Origin: Stutzerimonas stutzeri
GTDB taxonomy: Bacteria > Pseudomonadota > Gammaproteobacteria > Pseudomonadales > Pseudomonadaceae
Reading direction: 5' to 3'
Assembly: GCF_024448985.1 (NCBI RefSeq)
Contig: NZ_JAMOII010000005.1
Span: forward strand, 62,001-126,000
Length of the DNA: 64,000 nucleotides
The notes below the pieces were generated by a model. The model worked only from the letters and a program-made list of their open reading frames with translations. It made no database searches and was not told the origin of the DNA. Position numbers and translations under genes: made by a program. Positions 9,402-17,890 of the stretch are shown piece after piece (position 1 is the first letter of the stretch; the number at the start of each line of letters is the position of its first letter).

Positions 9402-10565
9402 ATGAACGATTTCTGGAAAACAACAGCCGGCCCGATGCCTCACGTATGTCGCCCGGTGCAACCAGGCGGACCTAGTGAAGCTACACTCGCCTGCCATGCC
9501 CGGCCAGATCCTGGCGACTTCGATCAACAGGCAACTCGCCAAATAGCCCGAGGCGCGGCACCGCAGTCGGTGGCCGAACCGGGGTTTTTCATCGTGCCGC
9601 AAACCATGCCGCCAGCGAAGCTATTGACGCTACTGTTCGATGATCCTGTTCCTGCTGTGCTGGTTAAATTCAGCGCACTGAATCCATCGCTATCAAACCC
9701 GGTAAAGGCCGGCACGATGATCGTCCTGGGCGACCCAAACAACAAACAGTGCTCCTACGAAGAAGCCCAACTCATGAAGGCGGCCACCCAGATCAATACC
9801 GCACTGGAACCTTTGACAACGGACGAAGCCGATTTCATGAAGCGTCACTATGGCGAGATCTCGTCGTTCCTTTCGGAAGGATCCGCCGCGATTGGCATCG
9901 GCGAGGCGATGTTCGGCAAACACCTCGAGGGGGTAAGAAACACGCTGGCGAATATTCAGGATTTGCATCAGCGTACATTTCAACAGCACGGCCAACTTCA
10001 ATCACCAGACTTCTTCGCCGAACGTAAGCGGCTGCTAACTCACCTGGATAATCACTTGAGTCCGCTGGTGAAGAAAGGTGTTGGACTCGATGATCACCCG
10101 AAAATCAAAACGGCACTCGGCATCTCCAGCCGTAGCCTGGTACACCATTGGAGCAAAGCCGGCGCCCCCGGCCAGATTCCAGGCTATGCCACTCATATTG
10201 CTGGTGTGAGCAAGGCAGCCAGGTTCATCAAATATGGCGGCTGGATTGGCACCGCCGTGGGCGGCGGTGCGTCATATATGAAAGTCCGGGACGTGTGCGC
10301 CGCAGGCAATACCGAAGCCTGTACGAAAATGAAATACACCGAGACAGGGAGTTTTACGGGTAGCGTATTAGCGGGCATAGGCGCAGGAGGGGCGTTGTCG
10401 CTAGCTGCCGGTTCCGTCTGCGTTGCGATAGGCGTCGGTACGCTTGGCGTCGGAGGTATCGCTTGCGGTGTAGTTGTCGTAGGAATGGGATCTGCGGCGG
10501 CTGGCTCACTCGGAAGTGCCGGCGGTACAAAACTGAGTGAGTTGGCATATGAGGCGACTAGATAA
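9402..10565 (+). CDS. Putative pore-forming toxin or secreted effector with glycine-rich C-terminus
   Basis: A 387-residue protein that I recognise only as a Pseudomonas-type putative colicin-like or type VI effector family. Residues about 55-125 hold a LysM-like stretch (LNPSLSNPVKAGTMIVLGDP). The middle is mostly helical and polar. The last 110 residues contain glycine-zipper hydrophobic segments (YGGWIGTAVGGGASYM, then VLAGIGAGGALSLAAGS and VGGIACGVVVVGMGS), the pattern of membrane-inserting toxins. Its stop is directly followed by the ATG of a small membrane protein, as in toxin-immunity pairs. No PAAR or VgrG gene is nearby. No good ribosome site precedes 9402, so a start further downstream, such as 9435, is possible. 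Toxicity is inferred, not shown. Confidence 0.55.
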   Translation: MNDFWKTTAGPMPHVCRPVQPGGPSEATLACHARPDPGDFDQQATRQIARGAAPQSVAEPGFFIVPQTMPPAKLLTLLFDDPVPAVLVKFSALNPSLSNPVKAGTMIVLGDPNNKQCSYEEAQLMKAATQINTALEPLTTDEADFMKRHYGEISSFLSEGSAAIGIGEAMFGKHLEGVRNTLANIQDLHQRTFQQHGQLQSPDFFAERKRLLTHLDNHLSPLVKKGVGLDDHPKIKTALGISSRSLVHHWSKAGAPGQIPGYATHIAGVSKAARFIKYGGWIGTAVGGGASYMKVRDVCAAGNTEACTKMKYTETGSFTGSVLAGIGAGGALSLAAGSVCVAIGVGTLGVGGIACGVVVVGMGSAAAGSLGSAGGTKLSELAYEATR

Positions 10566-10952
10566 ATGAGTGACGCAGAGAAGATTTACACCATTTTCTT
10601 TATTCCAATATTTGTTTGGATGTTCATCGCCATTGTCCTTCTGCTCCATACCGCTTATTCCCGTTTGGAGGAAATGGCCGCCCATTTACCCAATTGCAAA
10701 GCGCTTACTTTCAGATTGCCCATGAAGCATGGCGGCCCGGCGGCCCGCTTGTTCCTGCTTGGCACCATTGGTGGAATAGTTTTATTACCAAAAAGTTATT
10801 TGAAAGACGGAGGTGCCGATATCGAAGACATCAGGCGCTTCCCTCCTCATTTCAAAAAAAGGCTGAAAATTCAGTACAGCATCTGCACAGCTTCCGTACT
10901 GGCCATGATTGTGCTTTGGGCAGTAGGGAAAGTAATGGGCTGGATCGAGTAG
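10566..10952 (+). CDS. Putative membrane immunity protein
   Basis: A 128-residue protein with three predicted membrane segments: about residues 8-28 (IFFIPIFVWMFIAIVLLLH), 62-78 (RLFLLGTIGGIVLLP) and 104-123 (ICTASVLAMIVLWAVGKVMG). The ATG follows the toxin stop codon with no gap, implying translational coupling. A small polytopic partner fits protection against a pore-forming toxin in the inner membrane. I do not recognise a named family; the role is inferred from order and topology. Confidence 0.55.
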   Translation: MSDAEKIYTIFFIPIFVWMFIAIVLLLHTAYSRLEEMAAHLPNCKALTFRLPMKHGGPAARLFLLGTIGGIVLLPKSYLKDGGADIEDIRRFPPHFKKRLKIQYSICTASVLAMIVLWAVGKVMGWIE

Positions 10953-10965
10953 TTGCAGCACTTCG

Positions 10966-11133
10966 ATGGCCATCGCCTGGGGTGATGCCTGGACCAACAT
11001 GATCCAGCCGTTCTGGGCGCTGCCGATCCCTCGGCATCGTCGGCCTCGGCGCGCGCGACATGATGGGCTACTGCCTGTTGATCCGGTGTACTCGGGCCTG
11101 GTGATTTCCGGGTGCTTCTATTTCCTCGGCTGA
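10966..11133 (+). pseudogene. Decayed 3' fragment of the atoE-type transporter gene
   Basis: This repeats the sequence of 8888-9055, from ATGGCCATCGCCTGGGG to the stop codon. Relative to copy 1 it has one extra C (near 11030, GATCCCTCGG) and one missing stretch in GATCCGGTG, so the frame is broken. It begins abruptly after the immunity gene with no upstream part of the transporter. It is probably the displaced original end of the gene, left behind when the toxin pair was inserted. Confidence 0.85.
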
Positions 11134-11211
11134 TGGAAAAGGGGCAGGTGCTGCAATGGCTCCTGCCCTTCATGCTTTATGCATCCGTAGCCAGGTCATG
11201 GTGGGCTGAAG
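10966..11211 (+). repeat. atoE tail, copy 2 of the direct duplication
   Basis: Full extent of the second copy, including the untranslated region after the stop (GATGGAAAA.GGGC.GGTGCTGCAATGGC). Homology to copy 1 ends in GGTGGGCTGAAG, where copy 2 continues into a complete palindrome and copy 1 diverges. Confidence 0.8.
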
Positions 11212-11221
11212 CCCACCCTAG
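11200..11221. repeat. REP-like palindrome GGTGGGCTGAAGCCCACC
   Basis: GGTGGGCT-GA-AGCCCACC followed by CTAG. The same element occurs as an inverted pair at 41150-41207, and a damaged copy ends the first atoE tail near 9120-9133. Confidence 0.7.
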
Positions 11222-11584
11222 GGTCCGAGTGTTCGTTTCAGTTCCATAGCTTTTTCTCGCCGCCTTGAGATAGACGCGTTAGAACGCGTGAATCGCTAGA
11301 TAGAGCCGTTTCGCTCCAAATCCCCACGCATTTCCGTCCGTCCGCTTCCTGTTGGGACCAATTGACCGGCGCAACTTTTTCTTACAACTTTGTGTCGCAG
11401 TTAACGGATTGTGGCCAGGCGTTTATGGTCGCGAGGATGACCGATATCAGGTTGTTACCGGATTCAAGATGGATGGATCGCTCGACCAACGCGTCGAGAG
11501 TAGTCGCTGTGTAGTTACTCACTGTGCAGTCGCTGCCCTGATACGAAGGGCGGCAGTGGAGACTCAGGGAAAGGGAAAAGGACG
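11222..11584. other. Intergenic region upstream of the MBOAT operon
   Basis: 363 bp without a gene I can support. It contains a doubled ACGCGT palindrome (11274-11279 and 11284-11289, four bases apart). A TTGACC sequence near 11361 could be a weak -35 element. The promoter of the following operon should be here. Confidence 0.4.
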
Positions 11585-13123
11585 ATGCTCTTCAACTCCG
11601 CGGTATTCATCGCCGGGTTTCTACCGGTGGTGCTTCTTGGTTTCATCCTTCTTGCGGGCAGTGGTAGACAACGCCTTGCAGCCGTCTGGCTGACGCTGGC
11701 ATCGCTGGTGTTTTACGGCTGGTGGAACCCGGCTTACGTGCCGCTGTTGGTCGGCAGTATGGTGGTCAACTACCTGATCGGCGGCGCCCTGTTGCGCAGG
11801 CCGTCACGCACGCTGCTGATATTGGGTGTCGCCGCCAATGTGGCGTTGCTCGGCTACTACAAATACACCGGTTTTCTGTTCGGCACGCTCGATGATGCCT
11901 TCGGCTTGGGTTGGTCGGTGGGCGACATCGTCCTGCCCTTGGCGATTTCCTTTTTCACCTTCCAGCAGATCGCTTATCTGGTCGATGCTCATGACGGCGA
12001 AGTGAGCGAGCACGACTTCGTCAATTACTGCCTGTTCATCACGTTCTTCCCGCAGCTGATCGCCGGCCCGATCACCCACCACAGTGAAATGCTAAAGCAG
12101 TTCAAGGATCGCGACACCTTTCGCCCGCGGCTGGACAACATGTCCCTGGGGTTGACGGTGTTCCTGCTCGGCTTGTTCAAGAAGGTGATCATCGCCGACC
12201 CGCTGGGCGCCAAGGCTTCGCCGATCTTCGCCATCGCTGCCGATGGCACCGTACCAGCGCTCTACGACGCCTGGTTTGGCGCACTCACTTACACGCTGCA
12301 GATCTATTTCGACTTCTCCGGTTATAGCGACATGGCCATCGGCCTCGGACTGCTGTTCGGCCTGCGCCTGCCGGTGAATTTCAACAGCCCGTTCAAGGCC
12401 CACAACCTCATCGACTACTGGTCGCGCTGGCATATGACTCTGACGCGCTTTCTCACAGCCTATATCTACAACCCCATCGTCATGCGGATCACGCGCTCGC
12501 GGATGGCCACCGGCAAGCCGCTGCCACGCCGGGGCAAGATGAGCCTTGGCACCTTTGTCGTGCTGCTCGCCTACCCCACCGTGCTGACCATGTTCATTTC
12601 CGGCGTCTGGCATGGCGCGGGCTGGCAGTTCGTGGTGTTCGGCCTGCTGCATGGCTTTTATCTGGCGGTCGCCCATGGTTTCCGGGCCTACAAGGCACGC
12701 CGAGGGCTGCCGCTCGACAGCGACAAGCTCTTGCATCACTGCGGCGCCGTGCTGCTGACCTTTCTCTGCGTGGTCGTGGCGATGGTGTTCTTCCGCGCCG
12801 AGAGCGTTTCGGCGGCGATGGCGATACTGTCGGGCATGGTCGGCTTGAGCGAACTGAGTACCAAGTTCGACAAGTCGGACTATCTCGCCGTCGCGCTGCT
12901 GCTCGCCTTCGTCTGGTTCATGCCCAACGTGCAGCAGTGGATGGCGCGCTTTCGCACCGCCCTGGATGCGCAGCCGAGCGAAAGCTGGCTGCTGCGCTGG
13001 ATACCGATTGCCTCTTGGAGCCCGACACCAGTGATTGGCGTGGCCATCGGTGTGCTGGGGTTCTTCGCCCTTGCCGTGGCGTTCTCCGTCGCCCCTACTG
13101 AGTTTCTCTACTTCCAGTTCTGA
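11585..13123 (+). CDS. MBOAT-family membrane O-acyltransferase (AlgI/DltB-like)
   Basis: A 512-residue polytopic membrane protein of the MBOAT family. The FNSAVFIAGFLPVVLLGF start, the FFPQLIAGPI segment, YFDFSGYSDMAIGLGLLFG, the RWHMTLTRFL motif (His283) and the conserved catalytic His in SGVWHGAGW (His343) match AlgI/DltB-type acyltransferases that move an acyl group across the membrane to a polymer. It is the first gene of a four-gene run with an FkbH-like enzyme, an acyl carrier protein and an SGNH protein. This suggests that the acyl donor is a carrier-protein thioester made by the neighbours rather than acetyl-CoA. It is not within an alginate cluster here. Confidence 0.88.
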   Translation: MLFNSAVFIAGFLPVVLLGFILLAGSGRQRLAAVWLTLASLVFYGWWNPAYVPLLVGSMVVNYLIGGALLRRPSRTLLILGVAANVALLGYYKYTGFLFGTLDDAFGLGWSVGDIVLPLAISFFTFQQIAYLVDAHDGEVSEHDFVNYCLFITFFPQLIAGPITHHSEMLKQFKDRDTFRPRLDNMSLGLTVFLLGLFKKVIIADPLGAKASPIFAIAADGTVPALYDAWFGALTYTLQIYFDFSGYSDMAIGLGLLFGLRLPVNFNSPFKAHNLIDYWSRWHMTLTRFLTAYIYNPIVMRITRSRMATGKPLPRRGKMSLGTFVVLLAYPTVLTMFISGVWHGAGWQFVVFGLLHGFYLAVAHGFRAYKARRGLPLDSDKLLHHCGAVLLTFLCVVVAMVFFRAESVSAAMAILSGMVGLSELSTKFDKSDYLAVALLLAFVWFMPNVQQWMARFRTALDAQPSESWLLRWIPIASWSPTPVIGVAIGVLGFFALAVAFSVAPTEFLYFQF

Positions 13124-13160
13124 GCAATCCCGTTCCAACCCTCGAAGGAGTTAATGGCTA

Positions 13161-15080
13161 ATGGATCAGCTTCTCTGGCTAGCCGAACACCCAGACCTGA
13201 GCGCCGCGATCAGCGAGGCCAAGCGCGAACCCGACCCACTCACACGCCTCGCAGCGGCTGCGCGGCTCTCGGGGTATCGGCGGGACTTCACCCAAACCGC
13301 ACGCCTGGATCGGCTGGCAACCGACGGGCTACGCGCCATGATCCGTGGCGAGGCAACGGTGTCGGGGCTGCGCCCACTGCGCATCGCCCTGCTCTCCTCA
13401 CACACGGTGGATCATCTGGTGCCAGCAATCCGCGTGGCCGGGCTGCAACGGCGGCTGGCACTTTCTGTTCACGTCGCGCCTTATGGCATGTACCGCCAGG
13501 CGCTGCTGATGGACGATCCGGAACTGGCCGACTTTGCCCCGCAGCTGATCATCCTGGCGCTGGACGCCCGTGACGCGCCGCTGCAGCTGCCGCTGGAGGC
13601 TTCGCAAGCGGAAGTCGATGCAGCGGTGGCCGAACGCATCGAAGAACTGCGGCTGCTCTGGCGCCGCGCCCGTGAGCGCCATGCCGCCCAGGTGGTGCAG
13701 CAAACCATCGTGCCGGCCGACCCGCCGATCTTCGGCTCGTTCGAGGCATTGGTGCCTGCCGCGCCCTATGCCGTGATCGATCGACTGAATGCGGCCATCC
13801 GCACCGCTGCCCGCGAAGACGGCGTGCTGCTGATGGATCTCGCCTGGGAAGCGGCGCGTGGCAGCTACGGCGACGGCCTGGCCGAACCGCTGCGCTGGCA
13901 CCAGGCCAAGCAACTGGTCAGCCCGAACCTGGCACCTTTATATGGTGATCAACTGGCACGCATCGCCGCCGCAAGCCTCGGCCTGTCGCGCAAATGCCTG
14001 GTGCTGGATCTGGACAACACGCTATGGGGCGGCGTGATCGGTGATGATGGGGTCGACGGGATTCATCTCGGCCAAGGCTCGGCCAGCGGTGAAGCATTCC
14101 TCGCTTTTCAGCGCTACGCGGCGCTGCTGGCCCGCCGCGGCGTCATCCTCGCGGTGTGCAGCAAGAACGATCCGAGCGTCGCCGAAGCGGCGTTCGAGCA
14201 TCCGGAAATGGCGCTCAAACGCAGCGATATTGCCGCCTTCGTCGCGAATTGGGACGACAAGGCAGGCAACCTGCGCCGCATCGCCTCAATGCTGGATATC
14301 GGTCTGGACAGCCTGGTCTTCGTCGATGACAACCCGGCCGAGCGCGACATCGTGCGCCGTGAGCTACCCGAAGTCGCTGTCCCGGAGTTGCCCGAGGATG
14401 TAGCCGACTATCCAGCGCGTGTCGCGGCGGCCGGCTACTTCGAGGCGGTTTCCTTTACCTCGGACGATGCCAGCCGTGGTCGCAACTATGCATTGAATGC
14501 CGAGCGCAAAGCGGCCTTGAGCCAGGCCACCGACATGGAAGGCTACTTGCGCGGCCTGGAGATGGTGCTGACCGCGACGCCGATCGGCGCCGCCGAGCTC
14601 GCCCGCAGCACGCAACTAATCAACAAGACCAACCAGTTCAACCTCACCACGCGCCGCTACGGCGAAGCGGAAGTCGACCGCATTGCCAGCGATCCACGCT
14701 CGGTGGCGCTGGCGATCCGCTTGGCCGACAAGTTCGGCGACAACGGCCTGATCAGCGTCGTGCTGGCCAGACCGGATGCGGCGATCGCCGACGATGAGTT
14801 GCTGATCGACAGCTGGCTGATGAGCTGTCGCGTACTGGGTCGGCAGGTCGAAGAAGCCGTGCTCGAGGTGCTCGCCAGGGCGGCCAGCGCCGCGGGCTAT
14901 GACGCATTGATCGGCGAATACCGTCCTACCGAACGCAACGGCATGGTCGCCGAACACTTTCCCCGGCTGGGCTTCGTCCAACATCCGGCCCCGGCGGACG
15001 CCGCCAGCGAGGCCACTTTCTGGCGCTACGAACTCACATCCACCCGCACGCCCCGCCACTTCATCGAGGTAAAGGCATGA
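13161..15080 (+). CDS. FkbH-like HAD-IIIC family protein
   Basis: A 639-residue protein with three parts: an N-terminal SGNH-like domain (about 70-270), a HAD phosphatase-like domain with VLDLDNTLWGG (Asp283, Asp285), CSKND and VFVDDNPAER, and a C-terminal GNAT-like region (INKTNQFNLTTRRY onward, ending EYRPTERNGMV). FkbH enzymes take 1,3-bisphosphoglycerate and load a glyceryl unit onto an acyl carrier protein. The ACP gene overlaps its stop codon by four bases, which supports that partnership. AAGGAG lies upstream of the ATG. The substrate is inferred from the family; other three-carbon acyl units are possible. Confidence 0.85.
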   Translation: MDQLLWLAEHPDLSAAISEAKREPDPLTRLAAAARLSGYRRDFTQTARLDRLATDGLRAMIRGEATVSGLRPLRIALLSSHTVDHLVPAIRVAGLQRRLALSVHVAPYGMYRQALLMDDPELADFAPQLIILALDARDAPLQLPLEASQAEVDAAVAERIEELRLLWRRARERHAAQVVQQTIVPADPPIFGSFEALVPAAPYAVIDRLNAAIRTAAREDGVLLMDLAWEAARGSYGDGLAEPLRWHQAKQLVSPNLAPLYGDQLARIAAASLGLSRKCLVLDLDNTLWGGVIGDDGVDGIHLGQGSASGEAFLAFQRYAALLARRGVILAVCSKNDPSVAEAAFEHPEMALKRSDIAAFVANWDDKAGNLRRIASMLDIGLDSLVFVDDNPAERDIVRRELPEVAVPELPEDVADYPARVAAAGYFEAVSFTSDDASRGRNYALNAERKAALSQATDMEGYLRGLEMVLTATPIGAAELARSTQLINKTNQFNLTTRRYGEAEVDRIASDPRSVALAIRLADKFGDNGLISVVLARPDAAIADDELLIDSWLMSCRVLGRQVEEAVLEVLARAASAAGYDALIGEYRPTERNGMVAEHFPRLGFVQHPAPADAASEATFWRYELTSTRTPRHFIEVKA

Positions 15081-15325
15081 CCGAAGCAGAGGTAATAAAA
15101 GCACTCACCCCGGTTTTTCACGACGTCTTCGACGACGACAGCATCGCCCTTTCGCCGGAATTGACCGCCAACGACATCGAGGGCTGGGACAGTCAGACCC
15201 ACGTCATGCTCACGGTCGCGGCTGAACAGCGCTTCGGCATCAAGTTCCGCACGGCGGAGCTGGAGTCGCTGCGCAACGTCGGACACTTCGCCCAGGTCAT
15301 CAGCACCAAGCTTGAAGGAAAATAG
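15077..15325 (+). CDS. Acyl carrier protein
   Basis: An 82-residue acidic protein of the ACP fold. The attachment site for 4'-phosphopantetheine is Ser39 in IEGWDSQTH, a DSQ variant of the usual DSL seen in FkbH-linked carriers. The ATG overlaps the FkbH stop (ATGA). The small size and helical pattern fit a stand-alone carrier that holds the acyl unit loaded by FkbH and presents it to the membrane acyltransferase. Confidence 0.88.
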   Translation: MTEAEVIKALTPVFHDVFDDDSIALSPELTANDIEGWDSQTHVMLTVAAEQRFGIKFRTAELESLRNVGHFAQVISTKLEGK

Positions 15326-15328
15326 GCT

Positions 15329-16345
15329 ATGTCCCATACCGCAGACATTCCCCGGGACGGTAGCACCGCAGCCAGCACGGCCAGCGCACCGGGACAGGTG
15401 AGTTCGCGGTATCTGCTGTCGCTGTTCGCCGGCCTGTTCGGTGCCCTGACGCTGTTCTGCCTGAGCCTGCTGGGCCTGGACAGAACCGGCAACCTGCCAC
15501 CGCCGGCGTTCTCCAACAACCTGTGCATTGACGAGAAACTCAGCTTTCTGCGGAACAACCCGATTCGTTCACCCAATCTGCTGATCATCGGCTCATCGGT
15601 GGCCTGGCGGCATGTGGACGGCAATGTCCTGACCACGGCGCTGCCGGAAACACGCCCCATGAACGGTGCCTTCTGCGGCCTGTTTGCCAACCAATCGGTT
15701 TATGTCGGGCACTGGCTGCTCGATCGTGAGCCGAGTATCCGCAGCGTGGTGATGATCGCCGATCCGCAGGATTTCGCCGGCTGCTGGAAAGTGCCAACGG
15801 CAGTGTTCGACCGTGCGCACGTCGACCCTTACGTTTATGGAGGCGCATCGCACTGGGGCTACTACATGCGATATTTCGCGCCCAAATCCCTCGTGCGTAA
15901 TGCGCTGACCGTCAAGGCGCAGCGCGCCGGCCAGATCGAATGGGACCCGCTGGTGTTCAATCACTTCGGCGATGGGCCGTTGGTCACCCGCAACACCCGT
16001 CATCTGATGTATGGCCGCCCGGATGCGCTAGACGACAACTGCTTCGATGCGCTGCGCGAGATGAGCGCACGGCTGCAACGCGAAGACCGCAGCTTGATGG
16101 TCGTCTCCACCCCGCTGCACCCGCAGTGGAAAGCACAATTTGACCCGGACGGCACTTTCCTTGCCGACTTCGATATACGCATCGCCGAAGCGCTGGGTTC
16201 CACTGGCACCTACTGGAACGCCGACAAGGACTGGAGTACGCCGGTGACCTCCTTCGTCGATGCGGTGCATCTGCGCTGGTCCGCTGCGCAGACCTTTACC
16301 GAGGCGCTGGCTGAGCAGATACGCCGAGCCGGGATGACGCCGTAG
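15329..16345 (+). CDS. SGNH/DltD-like membrane-anchored protein
   Basis: A 338-residue protein with one N-terminal transmembrane segment (about 27-50, YLLSLFAGLFGALTLFCLSLLGL). The rest should face the periplasm. LLIIGSSVAW gives a candidate nucleophile Ser89, and FVDAVHLRW gives Asp311 and His314, so the SGNH triad appears complete. It begins three bases after the ACP stop. Position and topology recall DltD or AlgX/AlgJ proteins, which pair with MBOAT proteins and pass the acyl group to the polymer. I do not recognise a named family; the role is inferred. Confidence 0.75.
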   Translation: MSHTADIPRDGSTAASTASAPGQVSSRYLLSLFAGLFGALTLFCLSLLGLDRTGNLPPPAFSNNLCIDEKLSFLRNNPIRSPNLLIIGSSVAWRHVDGNVLTTALPETRPMNGAFCGLFANQSVYVGHWLLDREPSIRSVVMIADPQDFAGCWKVPTAVFDRAHVDPYVYGGASHWGYYMRYFAPKSLVRNALTVKAQRAGQIEWDPLVFNHFGDGPLVTRNTRHLMYGRPDALDDNCFDALREMSARLQREDRSLMVVSTPLHPQWKAQFDPDGTFLADFDIRIAEALGSTGTYWNADKDWSTPVTSFVDAVHLRWSAAQTFTEALAEQIRRAGMTP

Positions 16346-16456
16346 GCCGAACTCGTTTGGCCATCACTACTCCGCAGCCGAATGAATTCGGCCCTACGGG
16401 AAACGGAGCACGCCCCGCCGGATCGGATATCGCCGTAGGGCCGAACTTGTTCGGCC
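16342..16456. repeat. Cluster of three REP-like palindromes (GTAGGGCCGAA...TTCGGCC family)
   Basis: Three elements at 16342-16362, 16377-16398 (inverted) and 16435-16456, each of the form GTAGGGCCGAA-N-TTCGGCC, lie just after the SGNH gene. The same family occurs at 44457-44556. Alternating orientation is typical of bacterial interspersed mosaic elements. Confidence 0.75.
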
Positions 16457-16549
16457 ACCGCAACTCGCCCTGATCCCGACCAGAAAGCATTCGCCGCGAG
16501 GGCGCACCGTTGATGCTTCGTGGTAGGCCCCCCTCGGTGCGAAGCTTTT

Positions 16550-16577
16550 AAAGGGCTCGGATCATGACGAGCCCTTT
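16550..16577. terminator. Terminator hairpin after fahA
   Basis: AAAGGGCTCG and CGAGCCCTTT arms (10 bp, loop of 8) lie just downstream of the fahA stop. The T run at the arm end on the minus strand is short, but the position between the converging SGNH and fahA genes fits a bidirectional terminator. Confidence 0.55.
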
Positions 16578-16581
16578 GGCC

Positions 16582-17889
16582 TTAACGCGACGCGGGCATC
16601 ACCCGACCGCGACACTCGCCAAAGCCGATCGAGGCGAACCCATCCCGACGGCAACGAGCCTTCAGAATGATCTCGTCGCCGTCCTCAAGGAAGGTGCGCG
16701 TCTCGCCGCTAGGCAGTTCCAGCGCCTGTTTGCCGCCCTGGGTGATCTCCAGCAGGCTGCCAAGGCTGTCGGCGCTCGCGCCGGACAGGGTGCCAGAGCC
16801 GAACAGGTCGCCCGGTTGCAGGCTGCAGCCGTTGACGCTGTGGTGCGCGACCATCTGCGCGACGGTCCAGTACATGTTCGTCGTGCTGCTCACTGCGATT
16901 CGTTGTGCCGGCAGGCCCTGTTCGCGCATGGCCGCGGTCAGCAGCAGGACTTCCAGTTCAATATCCAGCGCGCCCTGCTGCTGATCCTGTTCGTCGTACA
17001 AATACGGCAGCGGTCGCGGATCGCCTTCGGGGCGCGACGGCTGGGCGCAGCGGAACGGCTCCAGTGCTTCGGGCGTAACCACCCAGGGCGACACGCTGGT
17101 GGCGAAACTTTTCGACAGAAATGGGCCCAGCGGCTGGTATTCCCAGGCCTGCAGATCGCGCGCGGACCAGTCGTTCAGCAGGCAGAAGCCCGCGACATGG
17201 CTGCCCGCCTCACCAATGGCAATCGCCTCGCCGCGCGCGTTGCCTTCGCCGATCCAGATACCCAGCTCCAGCTCATAATCCAGCCGCTTGCTAGGACCGA
17301 AGCTCGGCTCGCTGGCGCCCGGCGGCAGGGTCTGGCCGTTGGGACGCTTCACCGTCGCGCCTGAGACGTCGATGGTCGACGCGCGGCCGTGATAACCGAT
17401 GGGCACGTACTTGTAGTTGGGCAGCAGCGGATTGTCCGGACGGAACAGCTTGCCGACGTTGTTGGCGTGGTGGATGCCGACGTAGAAATCCGTGTAGTCG
17501 CCCACTTTGGCCGGCAGGTGCATCTGGCAGCGAGTCATCGGCTGCAGCAGCGATTCACCCATGTTTTGCAAACGCTCGCGTTGTGCGCTGCCTTCACTGA
17601 GCAGGTCGTGCAACGCCCCGCGCAATACCTTGCGGGCTGACGCACCGAGTGCAAAAAAAGCATTGAGGCTGCCATCGCTGGCCGCTTTCGCCACGTCCAG
17701 CGCCTGGCCGTCGAACAGACCGGCGTCGCAGGCAGCGCCCAGATCAAGGATGAAATCACCGATGGCGACGCCACCACGTGGCTCGCCGCCGTCACGGCTG
17801 AACACGCCCAGCGGCAGGTTGGCGAGGGGGAAGTCCGAATGGCCGTTGGCCGACTCGACCCAGCTGCGAAGTTCTGTTTGTGCGGTCAT
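16582..17889 (-). CDS. fahA: Fumarylacetoacetase
   Basis: About 435 residues of fumarylacetoacetate hydrolase, the last step of tyrosine degradation, giving fumarate and acetoacetate. Visible are the N-terminal domain (FPLANLPLGVF), the active-site region VGDYTDFYVGIHHANNVGK, the metal-binding DYELELGIWIG and LNDWSARDLQAWEY. It follows hmgA immediately in the same operon. I take the ATG at 17889 (MTAQTEL), which has GAGAG a few bases upstream; an ATG at 17901 would overlap the hmgA stop and add four residues. Confidence 0.93.
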   Translation of the reverse strand: MTAQTELRSWVESANGHSDFPLANLPLGVFSRDGGEPRGGVAIGDFILDLGAACDAGLFDGQALDVAKAASDGSLNAFFALGASARKVLRGALHDLLSEGSAQRERLQNMGESLLQPMTRCQMHLPAKVGDYTDFYVGIHHANNVGKLFRPDNPLLPNYKYVPIGYHGRASTIDVSGATVKRPNGQTLPPGASEPSFGPSKRLDYELELGIWIGEGNARGEAIAIGEAGSHVAGFCLLNDWSARDLQAWEYQPLGPFLSKSFATSVSPWVVTPEALEPFRCAQPSRPEGDPRPLPYLYDEQDQQQGALDIELEVLLLTAAMREQGLPAQRIAVSSTTNMYWTVAQMVAHHSVNGCSLQPGDLFGSGTLSGASADSLGSLLEITQGGKQALELPSGETRTFLEDGDEIILKARCRRDGFASIGFGECRGRVMPASR

Positions 17890-17890
17890 G

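Noticed and set aside
9117-9602. Minus-strand open frame beside the toxin gene
   Set aside because: Composition (Arg, Cys, His rich) and lack of a ribosome site point to a chance frame; it also covers the duplicated tail.
16342-16456. Spaced palindromes considered as a CRISPR array
   Set aside because: The units are palindromic, alternate in orientation, and have irregular spacing; they are REP elements. No cas genes are present.
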